This document shows positions 19,379-27,855 of a stretch of DNA of 38,463 bases, one piece after another. Source of the DNA: Lacisediminihabitans sp. (lineage in GTDB: Bacteria; Actinomycetota; Actinomycetes; Actinomycetales; Microbacteriaceae); assembly GCA_025362355.1 (NCBI GenBank), contig JANYGT010000208.1, positions 1 through 38,463 of the forward strand, written 5' to 3'. Under the pieces are notes generated by a model. The model made no database searches. It was not told where the DNA came from and saw only the letters and a list, made by a program, of their open reading frames with translations. The number at the start of each line of letters is the position of its first letter. Position 1 is the stretch's first letter. A program made the position numbers and the translations under genes.

Positions 19379-19448
19379 ATCATTGATGGCTTCCGTGGAC
19401 GTTGCGCCTTCCACATCGTCCCCAACGTCCACGGAAGCCCACACTGTT
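19379..19448. repeat. 70-bp palindromic intergenic element, copy A
   Basis: ATCATTGATGGCTTCCGTGGACGTT...AACGTCCACGGAAGCCCACACTGTT. Perfect 16-bp arms GGCTTCCGTGGACGTT / AACGTCCACGGAAGCC around a 20-nt loop. Confidence 0.75.
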
Positions 19449-19563
19449 CCGTCCCGCCAGCCTCGATTCAGGCGTTGCGGATGCCGCGGAACTCCGAATC
19501 GTGCCAGATGAGCGGCGCGATGCCCGGGGTACCCTCCGGTAGCCGGCGGGCACATGCCGTCGC

Positions 19564-19633
19564 ATCAATGATGGCTTCCGTTGTAGTGGGGCCGCATGTT
19601 GCGGCCCCAACGTCCACGGAAGTCCACACTGTT
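19564..19633. repeat. 70-bp palindromic intergenic element, copy B
   Basis: ATCAATGATGGCTTCCGT...GGGGCCGCatgttGCGGCCCC...AACGTCCACGGAAGTCCACACTGTT. Same length and conserved ends as copy A, different core. Confidence 0.75.
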
Positions 19634-19654
19634 GGCTGACAGGCTCCGCGAGCG

Positions 19655-20107
19655 CTAGGTCCCGTGCGTGATCAGCACCGGGCAGGAGGCGTGAGCCGCG
19701 CATTCGGCGCTCACCGAGCCGAGGAGCAGTCCCGAGAGACCCCCGTGTCCGCGACTTCCCACGATCAACATCGAGGAGGTCTTGCTGTCCTCGATGAGCA
19801 CGCGCGCGGCGTCCCCTTCGATCGCACCGGCGGAATACCAGTCTGGCGGCTCGCCCTCGAAGAGCTTCCGGCCAACCGAACCGGCCGACTGTTGCGCCGT
19901 GTTCTCCTGCGACCATCCGCTCAGGGGGAATCCGCCGATCGACATCGGTGGTTCCCAGGCGACGACGAGGTGCAGGTCCGCGTCCATCAGCGGAGCGAGG
20001 TGCACGGCGTAGCGCGCCGCTGCGTTCGCGGGGGCCGAGCCGTCGTAGCCGACGACGATGCCATCGCGACGAACGTCCTGTGGATGAGACGACAGCCCTG
20101 TGGTCAT
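19655..20107 (-). CDS. Universal stress protein (UspA family)
   Basis: GIVVGYDGSAPANAAARYAVHLA...SSMLIVGSRGHGGLSGLLLGSVSAECAAHASCPVLI. Start MTTGLSSHPQD chosen at 20107; 20134 is an alternative. Confidence 0.93.
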   Translation of the reverse strand: MTTGLSSHPQDVRRDGIVVGYDGSAPANAAARYAVHLAPLMDADLHLVVAWEPPMSIGGFPLSGWSQENTAQQSAGSVGRKLFEGEPPDWYSAGAIEGDAARVLIEDSKTSSMLIVGSRGHGGLSGLLLGSVSAECAAHASCPVLITHGT

Positions 20108-20152
20108 GCCTGCAGTCTCGCAACCGAGCGGCATCCGGAACAGGGCCGAAGG

Positions 20153-22066
20153 TCACGTCTCCCGCGTCTGGCGCTCTGCAGTCTGCTCGCGGGGGTGAAG
20201 GGCGCGGAGTGCGTTCAGGATGGTCGCCAGATCGACGACCTCCTGAATCCCGGCGCCGACGACCGTGGGAATCACTCCGAAAGCGGCGATGAGCATCAGT
20301 CCGACGCTCAGCCCCATGCCGAGCCAGATGCTCTGCAGGGCGATGCGCACGGTGTCCTGGCCGATCTCGACGGCGCGAACGACGAGTGAGATGTCGTCGA
20401 CGAGGATCACCGCCGATGCGGACTCGCTCGCCGCCGTCGCCCCGCGTGCTCCCATGGCGATGCCGACATCCGCCGAGGCGAGCACCGGGGCGTCGTTGAC
20501 GCCGTCACCGACCATCAGCACCGGGCGCTCGCGGAGTGACTTCACGGCGTTCACCTTGTCGGCGGGCAGGCAGTCGGCCTGCACGGTGGAGATCCCCACG
20601 GCACGAGCCACCTCCTCTGCCGTCACCCGCGCGTCGCCGGACAGCATGACGATATCTCTCACGCCGCGACTCCGGAGGGCACCGATCGTGTCGCGCGCAT
20701 TCGCCCTGACCGGATCCGTCGCGATGATGCTGCCGGCGAACAGTCGGTCGACCGCGACGTAGATGGCAAGCTCGTTTCCGGTCAGGGCGGTTGCGATGGC
20801 CTCCGGCGCGAGGCCCCTGATGAACGACAGCGTTCCGACCGCGACGTCGTGTTCACTGAGAGTGGCGGCCACCCCCTGCGCATCGACTTCGCTCGATCTC
20901 GAGACGTCGACGAGTGCGAGGCCGCGCTGGCGTGCGGCGGCGACGATGGAGGCCGCGAGCACGTGGGACGACAGCGTCTCCGCCGACGCGACGAGGGCGA
21001 GCAACTCGCTCTCGTCGAACGGTGGCATGGCATTGATCCTCGTGATGGTCGGTGTACCGGAGGTCAGCGTTCCGGTCTTGTCGAAGACCGCGCTGCGGGC
21101 CCGTGCCAGCAACTCGAGCACACCTCCGCCCTTGACGATGATCCCGTGGCGGGCCGCGCGGCTCATGCCGCCCATGAAGGCTACGGGGGCCGCGAGCACG
21201 AGTGGGCACGGGGTCGCGAGCACCAGAACCTCGGCGAAGCGCACCGGATCTCCGGAGAGGAACCACGCCACTCCGCCGATGACCAGTGAGATCCCCGTGA
21301 ACGGAATCGCGTAACGATCGGCAAGGCGTACCACCGGTGCCCGATTGGCGGCGGCTTGTCTGACGAGGGCGACGATGCCCTGATACTGGCTGTCGCCGGC
21401 GGATGCTGTCGCGGTGAAGGTCGCCGCGAGGGTGCCGTTGATCGACCCGCTCAACACCTCTTCGCCGGCCACCCGGCTCTTCGGCATGCTCTCTCCCGTG
21501 AGCGACGACTCGTCGAATACCGCGGTCGGGGTGAGGAGCATCCCATCGACCGGCACGACCTCGCCGGAACGCACGAGCACGACGTCGCCGACACGCACGT
21601 CTGCGGCCGCGACATCCTCGAACGTGCTCGACCCGGCGACGCTGCGATGGGCGGTCTGCGGCTCACGGCTGAGGAGGGCACTCAGCTCCCGCTGGGCGCG
21701 ACCGGTGGCGAAGTCTTCCAGCGCCTTCCCGCCCGCGACCATGAGCACGATGATCATGCTCGCAGCGACTTCTCCCACCGCGACGGTGGCGACGATGGCG
21801 ACGATGGCGAGGATGTCGATGCCGAAGATCCGCCGGCGCAGTTGCCGGACCATCCGCACGGCCTCGATGCCCGCCACCCCGAGCGCGAAGGCGCTGAAAC
21901 CCCAGCGGACGACGGCCTCGAATCCGGCCATCCAGGCGAGCGCGCCGAGGATGCCGACCAGGATCGTGCACGACACGATCGGATACCGGAGGAGCACGGG
22001 GCGCTGCGGCGCGTCGGAGGTCATCCCGGCTGATTCACGACGCGCGCCACGGGTGTTCGTCGTCAC
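20153..22066 (-). CDS. Heavy-metal translocating P1B-type ATPase with a TPCPL transmembrane motif
   Basis: TPCPLVLAAPVA, phosphorylation motif DKTGTLTSGTP, LSGDARVTAEEVARAVGI, MVGDGVNDAPVLASADVGIAMG. No N-terminal metal-binding domain. Confidence 0.92.
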   Translation of the reverse strand: MTTNTRGARRESAGMTSDAPQRPVLLRYPIVSCTILVGILGALAWMAGFEAVVRWGFSAFALGVAGIEAVRMVRQLRRRIFGIDILAIVAIVATVAVGEVAASMIIVLMVAGGKALEDFATGRAQRELSALLSREPQTAHRSVAGSSTFEDVAAADVRVGDVVLVRSGEVVPVDGMLLTPTAVFDESSLTGESMPKSRVAGEEVLSGSINGTLAATFTATASAGDSQYQGIVALVRQAAANRAPVVRLADRYAIPFTGISLVIGGVAWFLSGDPVRFAEVLVLATPCPLVLAAPVAFMGGMSRAARHGIIVKGGGVLELLARARSAVFDKTGTLTSGTPTITRINAMPPFDESELLALVASAETLSSHVLAASIVAAARQRGLALVDVSRSSEVDAQGVAATLSEHDVAVGTLSFIRGLAPEAIATALTGNELAIYVAVDRLFAGSIIATDPVRANARDTIGALRSRGVRDIVMLSGDARVTAEEVARAVGISTVQADCLPADKVNAVKSLRERPVLMVGDGVNDAPVLASADVGIAMGARGATAASESASAVILVDDISLVVRAVEIGQDTVRIALQSIWLGMGLSVGLMLIAAFGVIPTVVGAGIQEVVDLATILNALRALHPREQTAERQTRET

Positions 22067-22162
22067 CGGCCACTACCAATCGCGCTCACGGCCCCGCAGG
22101 TCAGGGCAGTTAAAGCGTGCTCGGTCGCTGCGGCGCGAGAAAGTGCCGAAGGTCCCGCGGGT

Positions 22163-22918
22163 CTACTCGTGAATGACCTGTTTCGACGGGATCAGGCTGA
22201 TCGAGTTCGCGGTCACGCCGACGAGGCCGAGGGTCGGTCGCAGCAGGGTCGGCGGCAACTCCTGCGCGGTCGGCGGGGTCGCAGCCCCGAGCGTGAGCGC
22301 GGTGCCGTCGAGCAGCGACGCCGAGATCGAGTCGAGGTAGACCTGCACGTTGCCGCGCAGCTCCATCCGTCCGGAGTTGGTGACGAGCGACGGACCGGTC
22401 GCGCGGCGCACATCGAGCAGGAAGTCCGTGATGACGATGTCGTCCGCCACGAGCTTGATCACGGGTGTTCGCGTCCCGTCGGCGAGGCGCACCGTCACGA
22501 ATCCGATGGAGCGGAGCCCGGAGAACGAGATGGATGACCCCCCGAGTTGCGCCGCCGGAAGTGTGAACGTCGGCGCATTCGGGTCGTCGACGGCGATCAG
22601 CGGAACGCCGGATGCCGCGGGAGGGGGAGTCGACCCGGGCAGCGCGAGGACTGGAGGAAGAACCGGCGGCAGGGCCGGCAACCCCGGCAGTCCCGGCGTG
22701 GGCGTCGGGGCGGGTGTCGGCGCCGGTGCCGGCGCGCCGCAGCTCATCAGGATCGGCAGACAGAGCGCCTGCCGCGCATCCGGAACTCGGGCCGCGCCGA
22801 TGCCGCCCGTCGCGACGACGAGGCAGAGGGCGATCCCCAAAGTCCCGGTTGCGCGGGGACGTAGTCGCCGCACAACCGGACCCTCCTCCACGGGGGTCGC
22901 AGCGTTACGTGACCGCGC
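22163..22918 (-). CDS. Secreted protein of unknown function with a Pro/Gly-rich linker (start approximate)
   Basis: TM/signal segment GTLGIALCLVVATGGIGAARV, then APAPAPTPAPTPTPGLPGLPALPPVLPPVLALPG and a beta-rich C-terminal region. The listed ORF starts at 23029 and overlaps the DUF6114 gene; an internal GTG start near 22918 is more plausible. Confidence 0.6.
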   Translation of the reverse strand, partial: ARSRNAATPVEEGPVVRRLRPRATGTLGIALCLVVATGGIGAARVPDARQALCLPILMSCGAPAPAPTPAPTPTPGLPGLPALPPVLPPVLALPGSTPPPAASGVPLIAVDDPNAPTFTLPAAQLGGSSISFSGLRSIGFVTVRLADGTRTPVIKLVADDIVITDFLLDVRRATGPSLVTNSGRMELRGNVQVYLDSISASLLDGTALTLGAATPPTAQELPPTLLRPTLGLVGVTANSISLIPSKQVIHE

Positions 22919-22950
22919 CACCGTGAACCGATTGATCTTCTGCGCGCCGG

Positions 22951-23367
22951 TCAGGACCGGCGCGACACTAAAGGGAGGTGCTCCGCGCGCGCTTCGCCAG
23001 TCGGTTCGGCGATCCTGCGCGGCATCCATGACACCACGAGGATTCCGCCGACCGAGCCGAGCAGCATCCCGAGGAAGAATCCCCCCAGATTGACGCCGAT
23101 GAGCGAGTAGACCGAGACGACGAGCGAGATGACCCCGTAGAAGATCCGGTGCACGGGCATCGCGATCACCAGCACACCGAGCAGCACCATCAGCACCGGG
23201 ATGATGGTGGCCTGAAGTCCCTCGATGCCGACCTGCACGTGGATCTTGCCGACATCGAGCTGTCCGGAGAAGAACATCTCGACGCCCGCGAGAATGGTGA
23301 GCACCGCGCCGACGAAGGGACGACGTCGTCGCCAGGCGCGGAATCCCGAAGCGCTCCTCGTTCCCAT
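22951..23367 (-). CDS. DUF6114-like membrane protein
   Basis: RRRRPFVGAVLTILAGVEMFFSG...GLQATIIPVLMVLLGVLVIAMPVHRIFYGVISLVVSVYSLIGVNLGGFFLGMLLGSVGGILVVSW. Four-helix arrangement and adjacency to a DUF6230-like gene. Confidence 0.75.
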   Translation of the reverse strand: MGTRSASGFRAWRRRRPFVGAVLTILAGVEMFFSGQLDVGKIHVQVGIEGLQATIIPVLMVLLGVLVIAMPVHRIFYGVISLVVSVYSLIGVNLGGFFLGMLLGSVGGILVVSWMPRRIAEPTGEARAEHLPLVSRRS

Positions 23368-23368
23368 A

Positions 23369-23980
23369 TTAGAAGCATCCCTTCGAGCCGTCGGTCAGCT
23401 GCAGATGCATTCCGGTGAGGGTGAAGACGGAGGCCTGGGTCGACCACGCGGTCTGCTGCAGGCCGACGATCTTCAGCGCGTCGGCATCCTGTGCGAAGTC
23501 GCCGGCCGTGCCCTTCGGTCCGGTGTTGACGGTGGATGCGTCGACCCCGATGCGGATGTTGTTGAACGTCGAGTCGCCCTTGAGGTCGGTCATGCCGATC
23601 TGGAGGTCGCTCGCGGCGGCGGGCTTGCCGCCACCCCCGGCGGTGATCAGCAGCCCGACCTTGCCGAGCGGGGTGTCGGTGATGACCGACTGGCAGAGGT
23701 CGGCGAGGGTCGCGGATTTGATGTTGGCGATGGCCACCTGGTGGGGCTTGCCCGCCGTGTCGTTGGTGACGCCGGCGTACTGCGAGAATCCGGTCCCGTC
23801 GAGCTGGGACGCACTGATCTGGAACTGGCTGCCCGACACGGCGAATGAGACGGGCACGGCGCCCTGGGCCACCCCTCCCATCAGCAGAGTCGCGACGACC
23901 GCGACCGGAACGGCGGCGAGCACGATGCGACCGGAGTGGGACGAGGTGAGCTTTCTGATGGTCATCTTCGTGGCGTTCAT
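23369..23980 (-). CDS. DUF6230-like secreted/membrane-anchored protein
   Basis: Signal region IVLAAVPVAVVATLLMGGVAQGAVPVSFAVSGSQFQISASQLDGTGFSQYAGV...ATLADLCQSV...GLQQTAWSTQASVFTLTGMHLQL. Confidence 0.78.
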   Translation of the reverse strand: MNATKMTIRKLTSSHSGRIVLAAVPVAVVATLLMGGVAQGAVPVSFAVSGSQFQISASQLDGTGFSQYAGVTNDTAGKPHQVAIANIKSATLADLCQSVITDTPLGKVGLLITAGGGGKPAAASDLQIGMTDLKGDSTFNNIRIGVDASTVNTGPKGTAGDFAQDADALKIVGLQQTAWSTQASVFTLTGMHLQLTDGSKGCF

Positions 23981-24112
23981 AGATCCTCCTTGATCTCTGA
24001 CCAGCGGGGGAGAGCTGGTCGTGAGAAAGCCGTGGCTCTCACTAAGAGAGAGCGGCCGGGAGCGAACTATGACGCGAGATCGAGAAGTTTTTTGACGAAA
24101 GTCGACTAAGGC

Positions 24113-24784
24113 TCAGGGCCCGCCGAGCCAGTGGTCGATGCGGTGGTGATCGGGCGTGAAGCCGTTCGCGACTCCCCACAAGACAGCCTGCGTGCGGGAG
24201 GTCACCCTGATCTTGCGGTAGATCGAGCGGATGTACGACTTGACGGTGTTCGGGCTGAGGTAGGTGAGCGCGGCGACCTCCGCGTTGTTCTTCCCCTGCG
24301 TGATCAGGGCGAGGATCTCGGATTCCCGATCGGTGATCCCCTCGCGGCGCCCAGGCCAGTCGAGGGCGAATGCGCTGGTGACGCGCCTCGGTGGCTGGCT
24401 GACGACCGTGTTGCCGGCGTGAACCTCTTCGAGAGCGGCGACGAGGTCGCGCGCCGGCAGCGTCTTCGACAGGTAGCCGTGAACGCCCTGATCGCGGGCG
24501 CTCTGCACGAGATCGGGGTGGAAGTTCCAGGTGTAGACGACGACGCGGCTGGCTCGCGGATTTCTCACCAGCGCCGAGATCTCTTCGTGATCGGATTCCG
24601 GCTGGGCGAAAGAGTCGTACAGCACGATGTCGGTAAAGTCGTTGAGCGCGGCGTTCGAATCGATTTCCGTCACGACGATCCGATCGCGGTAGCTGTCGAA
24701 CATGTGCGCGAGTCCGGTGAGTACGACGTCGTAGTCGTCGACGAGAGTCACGGTGACCGGTCGGGTGAGAGTCGTCGAGGGCAT
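24113..24784 (-). CDS. Orphan NarL/LuxR-type response regulator
   Basis: Receiver TVTLVDDYDVVLTGLAHMF...DIVLYDSF...GYLSKTLPARDLVAAL. HTH ITDRESEILALITQGKNNAEVAALTYLSPNTVKSYIRSIYRKIRVTSRTQAV. No adjacent histidine kinase. Confidence 0.9.
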   Translation of the reverse strand: MPSTTLTRPVTVTLVDDYDVVLTGLAHMFDSYRDRIVVTEIDSNAALNDFTDIVLYDSFAQPESDHEEISALVRNPRASRVVVYTWNFHPDLVQSARDQGVHGYLSKTLPARDLVAALEEVHAGNTVVSQPPRRVTSAFALDWPGRREGITDRESEILALITQGKNNAEVAALTYLSPNTVKSYIRSIYRKIRVTSRTQAVLWGVANGFTPDHHRIDHWLGGP

Positions 24785-24794
24785 CCACTCAATT

Positions 24795-24812
24795 TACACC
24801 CCAAGGGGTGTA
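24795..24812. promoter_or_regulatory. Inverted repeat upstream of the orphan response regulator
   Basis: TACACCCC-AA-GGGGTGTA, 10 bp upstream of the start codon. Confidence 0.55.
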
Positions 24813-24907
24813 CCTGCTCACCCGGCGGGGTGCTTGGCTGGGACCTATCGTTCAGAAGGACGACGTGATCGCACGTGTTTCGCGTGCTTACCCTGAAAGC
24901 AGACATC

Positions 24908-25186
24908 ATGCTCGGACTCATCGTCAGCATCATCATCATCGGCCTGATCGCCGGAGCCGTGGCACGACTCCTCGTGCCCGGACGCCAGAACATCTCGATT
25001 CCGATGACGATCCTCCTTGGCATCGTCGGCTCCTTCGTCGGCGGGTTCCTCGGATTCTTCCTCTTCCACGCCGACCCCGCGGGCGGCTTCTTCCAGCCGG
25101 CCGGCATCATCGGCTCCATCATCGGGGCGGTCATCGTGCTGCTCATCTGGACCCGCGTCGGAAGCCGTCGCACCTCGCGTCGCTGA
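24908..25186 (+). CDS. GlsB/YeaQ/YmgE family stress-response membrane protein
   Basis: MLGLIVSIIIIGLIAGAVARLLVPGRQ...GIVGSFVGGFLGFFLF...GIIGSIIGAVIVLLIW. Confidence 0.92.
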   Translation: MLGLIVSIIIIGLIAGAVARLLVPGRQNISIPMTILLGIVGSFVGGFLGFFLFHADPAGGFFQPAGIIGSIIGAVIVLLIWTRVGSRRTSRR

Positions 25187-25232
25187 GGTATGGGCATTCA
25201 CGCCGAATAGAGAATGCCGAATAGAGAATGAT

Positions 25233-25262
25233 GGGGGCCCGCAGGAAATGCTGCGGGCCCCC
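25233..25262. terminator. Intrinsic-terminator-like hairpin
   Basis: GGGGGCCCGCAG-gaaatg-CTGCGGGCCCCC (12-bp perfect stem), followed by TCGTTGTT. Confidence 0.75.
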
Positions 25263-25306
25263 TCGTTGTTATGAACAGAGAACGCTTTTTAGCGAAGGAG
25301 ACACTG

Positions 25307-25840
25307 ATGACCGAGCAGACCGCGGCAGCACGCACCGAGACGGCGATCCTCGCCGGTGGATGTTTCTGGGGAGCACAGCAATTGCTCCGCCGGCGTCCGG
25401 GGGTCATCTCGACGCGCGTCGGATATTCCGGTGGATCCGTGGAGAATGCGACCTACCGTAATCACGCGGGACACGCGGAGGCCGTCGAGATCGTCTTCGA
25501 TCCGAGCCTGATCTCGTACCGCGATCTCCTCGAGTTCTTCTTCCAGATCCACGATCCGTCGACGAAGGATCGCCAGGGAAACGATGTGGGTTCGAGCTAT
25601 CGTTCGGCGATCTTCTATGCCGACGACGAGCAGAAGCGCGTCGCACTCGAGACCATCGCCGATGTCGACGCATCCGGGATCTGGCCGGGGAAGGTCGTCA
25701 CCGAGGTCACCGCGGCCGGGGCTTTCTGGCAGGCCGAGGAGGAGCACCAGGACTACCTGGAAAAAGACCCGTACGGCTACACCTGCCACTTCGTCCGCCC
25801 CGGATGGAAGCTGCCGCACCGAGAAGACGCCTCCGTCTAG
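25307..25840 (+). CDS. msrA: Peptide-methionine (S)-S-oxide reductase MsrA
   Basis: [29 protein letters not shown]...[17 protein letters not shown]...[10 protein letters not shown]...[26 protein letters not shown] upstream of ATG 25307. Confidence 0.95.
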   Translation: MTEQTAAARTETAILAGGCFWGAQQLLRRRPGVISTRVGYSGGSVENATYRNHAGHAEAVEIVFDPSLISYRDLLEFFFQIHDPSTKDRQGNDVGSSYRSAIFYADDEQKRVALETIADVDASGIWPGKVVTEVTAAGAFWQAEEEHQDYLEKDPYGYTCHFVRPGWKLPHREDASV

Positions 25841-25874
25841 CTGGACCCGCCTCCGAGAACGCCCCCGCACTTCT

Positions 25875-25952
25875 GAAAACGCAGGAGATACTCCTCAGAT
25901 CGAGCAAATCGTGCTTCCCTTGCTCGAAATCCCTCGAATCTCCTGCGTTTTC
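25875..25952. repeat. 78-bp intergenic element with 15-bp perfect inverted ends and an inner inverted repeat
   Basis: GAAAACGCAGGAGAT (25875-25889) and ATCTCCTGCGTTTTC (25938-25952). Inner TCGAGCAA...TTGCTCGA. Confidence 0.75.
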
Positions 25953-26019
25953 GTTCGGGCGGCCGAACCCGGACACCACAGGGTTACGATGGAATTCAGA
26001 GCGAGTGGAGGCGGGCTTG

Positions 26020-27381
26020 ATGACCATGACTTCGTCGCAGACAGTTGCCCAGCCCCTGACGCACTCTGAGATCCTGGCCATTCGCGAGGACTTCCCCATC
26101 CTGTCGACAACGGTCAACGCACATCCGCTCGTCTATTTGGACTCCGGCGCCACGAGCCAGAAGCCGCGTGCCGTGCTGGATGCCGAACGCACCTTCCTCG
26201 AGACGGAGAACTCCGCCGTCCACCGCGGCGCCCACACGCTGGCCGCCCTCGCGACCGAGACCTTCGAGAATGCGCGCGCGACGGTTGCGCGTTTCATCAA
26301 CGCCGCCGACGACGAGATCGTCTGGACGTCCAACGCGACCGAGGGGCTCAACCTCATCGCGTACGCGTTCTCGAATGCGAGCGTCGGTCGCGGCGGGATC
26401 GAAGCGAAGCGGTTCGCGCTTTCACCAGGAGACGAGATCCTCGTCACCGAGATGGAGCATCACGCGAACCTCATCCCGTGGCAGGAACTCGCCGCGCGAA
26501 CGGGGGCGACGCTGCGCTTCGTCCCGATCGACGACGGGGGATCCCTCCGTCTCGAATCGCTCGACGAGCTCGTCAACGCGCGCACCAGGATCGTCGCCTT
26601 CACTCACGTGTCCAACGTGCTCGGGGTGATCAATCCGGTCGAACTGCTCGTGGCACGGGCGCGAGCGGTCGGCGCGCTCGTCGTGCTCGACGCCTGTCAG
26701 TCCGCTCCGCACTTTGCTCTGGACGTCGCCGCCCTCGACGTCGACTTCGCAGTGTTCTCGGGGCACAAGATGCTCGGCCCGACCGGGGTCGGGGTGCTCT
26801 ACGGGCGCAGTGAGCTGCTGAATGCGATGCCACCATTCCTCACCGGCGGATCGATGATCACGACGGTGACCATGGAATCCGCGGAGTTCCTGCCCGCGCC
26901 GCAGCGATTCGAGGCCGGCACCCAGCGGGTCTCGCAGGCCATCGGGCTCGCGGCCGCGATCGACTATCTCGACGCTGTGGGAATGGATCGGATCGCCGCC
27001 CACGAATCAGCACTCGGTGCGAAGCTCGCCGACGGCCTGCGGGCGATTCCGGGTGTGCGGGTGCTCGGCCCCGGCCCCGGCGAGGCCCGGGTGGGACTCG
27101 CAAGCTTCGACGTCGCCGGCATCCACTCGCACGATGTCGGCCAGTTCCTCGACGACCGCGGTATCGCCGTGCGGGTCGGACACCACTGCACTCAACCACT
27201 GCACCGCCGTCTCGGCGTCGTGTCGACCACCCGCGCGAGCGCGTACCTCTACACGACCGACGACGAGGTCGACGAGTTGCTCGCCGGTGTCGCCGACGTG
27301 TCGGCATTCTTCGGAGCGGCCAGACGAGGGGCCCGAGATGAGCGGCCAGCTGAGAGACCCGAGATGAGAGGCACCCTGTGA
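26020..27381 (+). CDS. sufS: Cysteine desulfurase, SufS family
   Basis: YLDSGATSQKPRAVLDAERTFLETENSAVHRGAHTLAALAT...SGHKMLGPTGVGVLYG...VRVGHHCTQPLHRRLGV. ATG 26020 chosen. Confidence 0.94.
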   Translation: MTMTSSQTVAQPLTHSEILAIREDFPILSTTVNAHPLVYLDSGATSQKPRAVLDAERTFLETENSAVHRGAHTLAALATETFENARATVARFINAADDEIVWTSNATEGLNLIAYAFSNASVGRGGIEAKRFALSPGDEILVTEMEHHANLIPWQELAARTGATLRFVPIDDGGSLRLESLDELVNARTRIVAFTHVSNVLGVINPVELLVARARAVGALVVLDACQSAPHFALDVAALDVDFAVFSGHKMLGPTGVGVLYGRSELLNAMPPFLTGGSMITTVTMESAEFLPAPQRFEAGTQRVSQAIGLAAAIDYLDAVGMDRIAAHESALGAKLADGLRAIPGVRVLGPGPGEARVGLASFDVAGIHSHDVGQFLDDRGIAVRVGHHCTQPLHRRLGVVSTTRASAYLYTTDDEVDELLAGVADVSAFFGAARRGARDERPAERPEMRGTL

Positions 27382-27830
27382 CTTCGGCGGAATTGAACGG
27401 CCTGTACCAGCAGATGATCCTCGACCACGCTCGCACCCCCTATGGCTTCGGCCTGACCGAGGGTGCCATCTCGCGCTCCCACCAGGTCAATCCGACCTGC
27501 GGTGACGAGATCACGCTCGAACTCCATCTCGAGCCGGGAACGGATGTCGTCTCCTCGGTGCGCTGGGAAGGTCACGGCTGCGCGATCTCGCAGGCATCCG
27601 CGAGCCTGTTCGCCGACCTCGTCGACGGTCTTCCGATGCCGGAGATCTCGACCCGGATCGATTCCTTCCGCGAGGTGATGCGCTCGCGGGGAACCATCGA
27701 TCCCGATGAGCGACTGCTCGGGGATGCCGTGGTGCTCGCCGGGGCATCCAGATACGTCGCGCGGGTCAAGTGCGCGATGCTCGCCTGGGTGGCGGCGGAA
27801 CACGCGATTTCGCTGGCGAAGGCGGCCTAG
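27378..27830 (+). CDS. sufU: Iron-sulfur cluster assembly protein SufU
   Basis: LYQQMILDHARTPYGFG...NPTCGDEITLELHLE...WEGHGCAISQASASLFADLV...RVKCAMLAWVA. GTG start overlaps the sufS stop. Confidence 0.94.
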   Translation: MTSAELNGLYQQMILDHARTPYGFGLTEGAISRSHQVNPTCGDEITLELHLEPGTDVVSSVRWEGHGCAISQASASLFADLVDGLPMPEISTRIDSFREVMRSRGTIDPDERLLGDAVVLAGASRYVARVKCAMLAWVAAEHAISLAKAA

Positions 27831-27831
27831 G

Positions 27832-27851
27832 GGTTTCCGACAGCGGAAGCC
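27832..27851. terminator. Short hairpin between convergent genes
   Basis: GGTTTCCG-acag-CGGAAGCC (one G-T pair), between the sufU stop and the convergent 27856 ORF. Confidence 0.4.
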
Positions 27852-27855
27852 TCGG

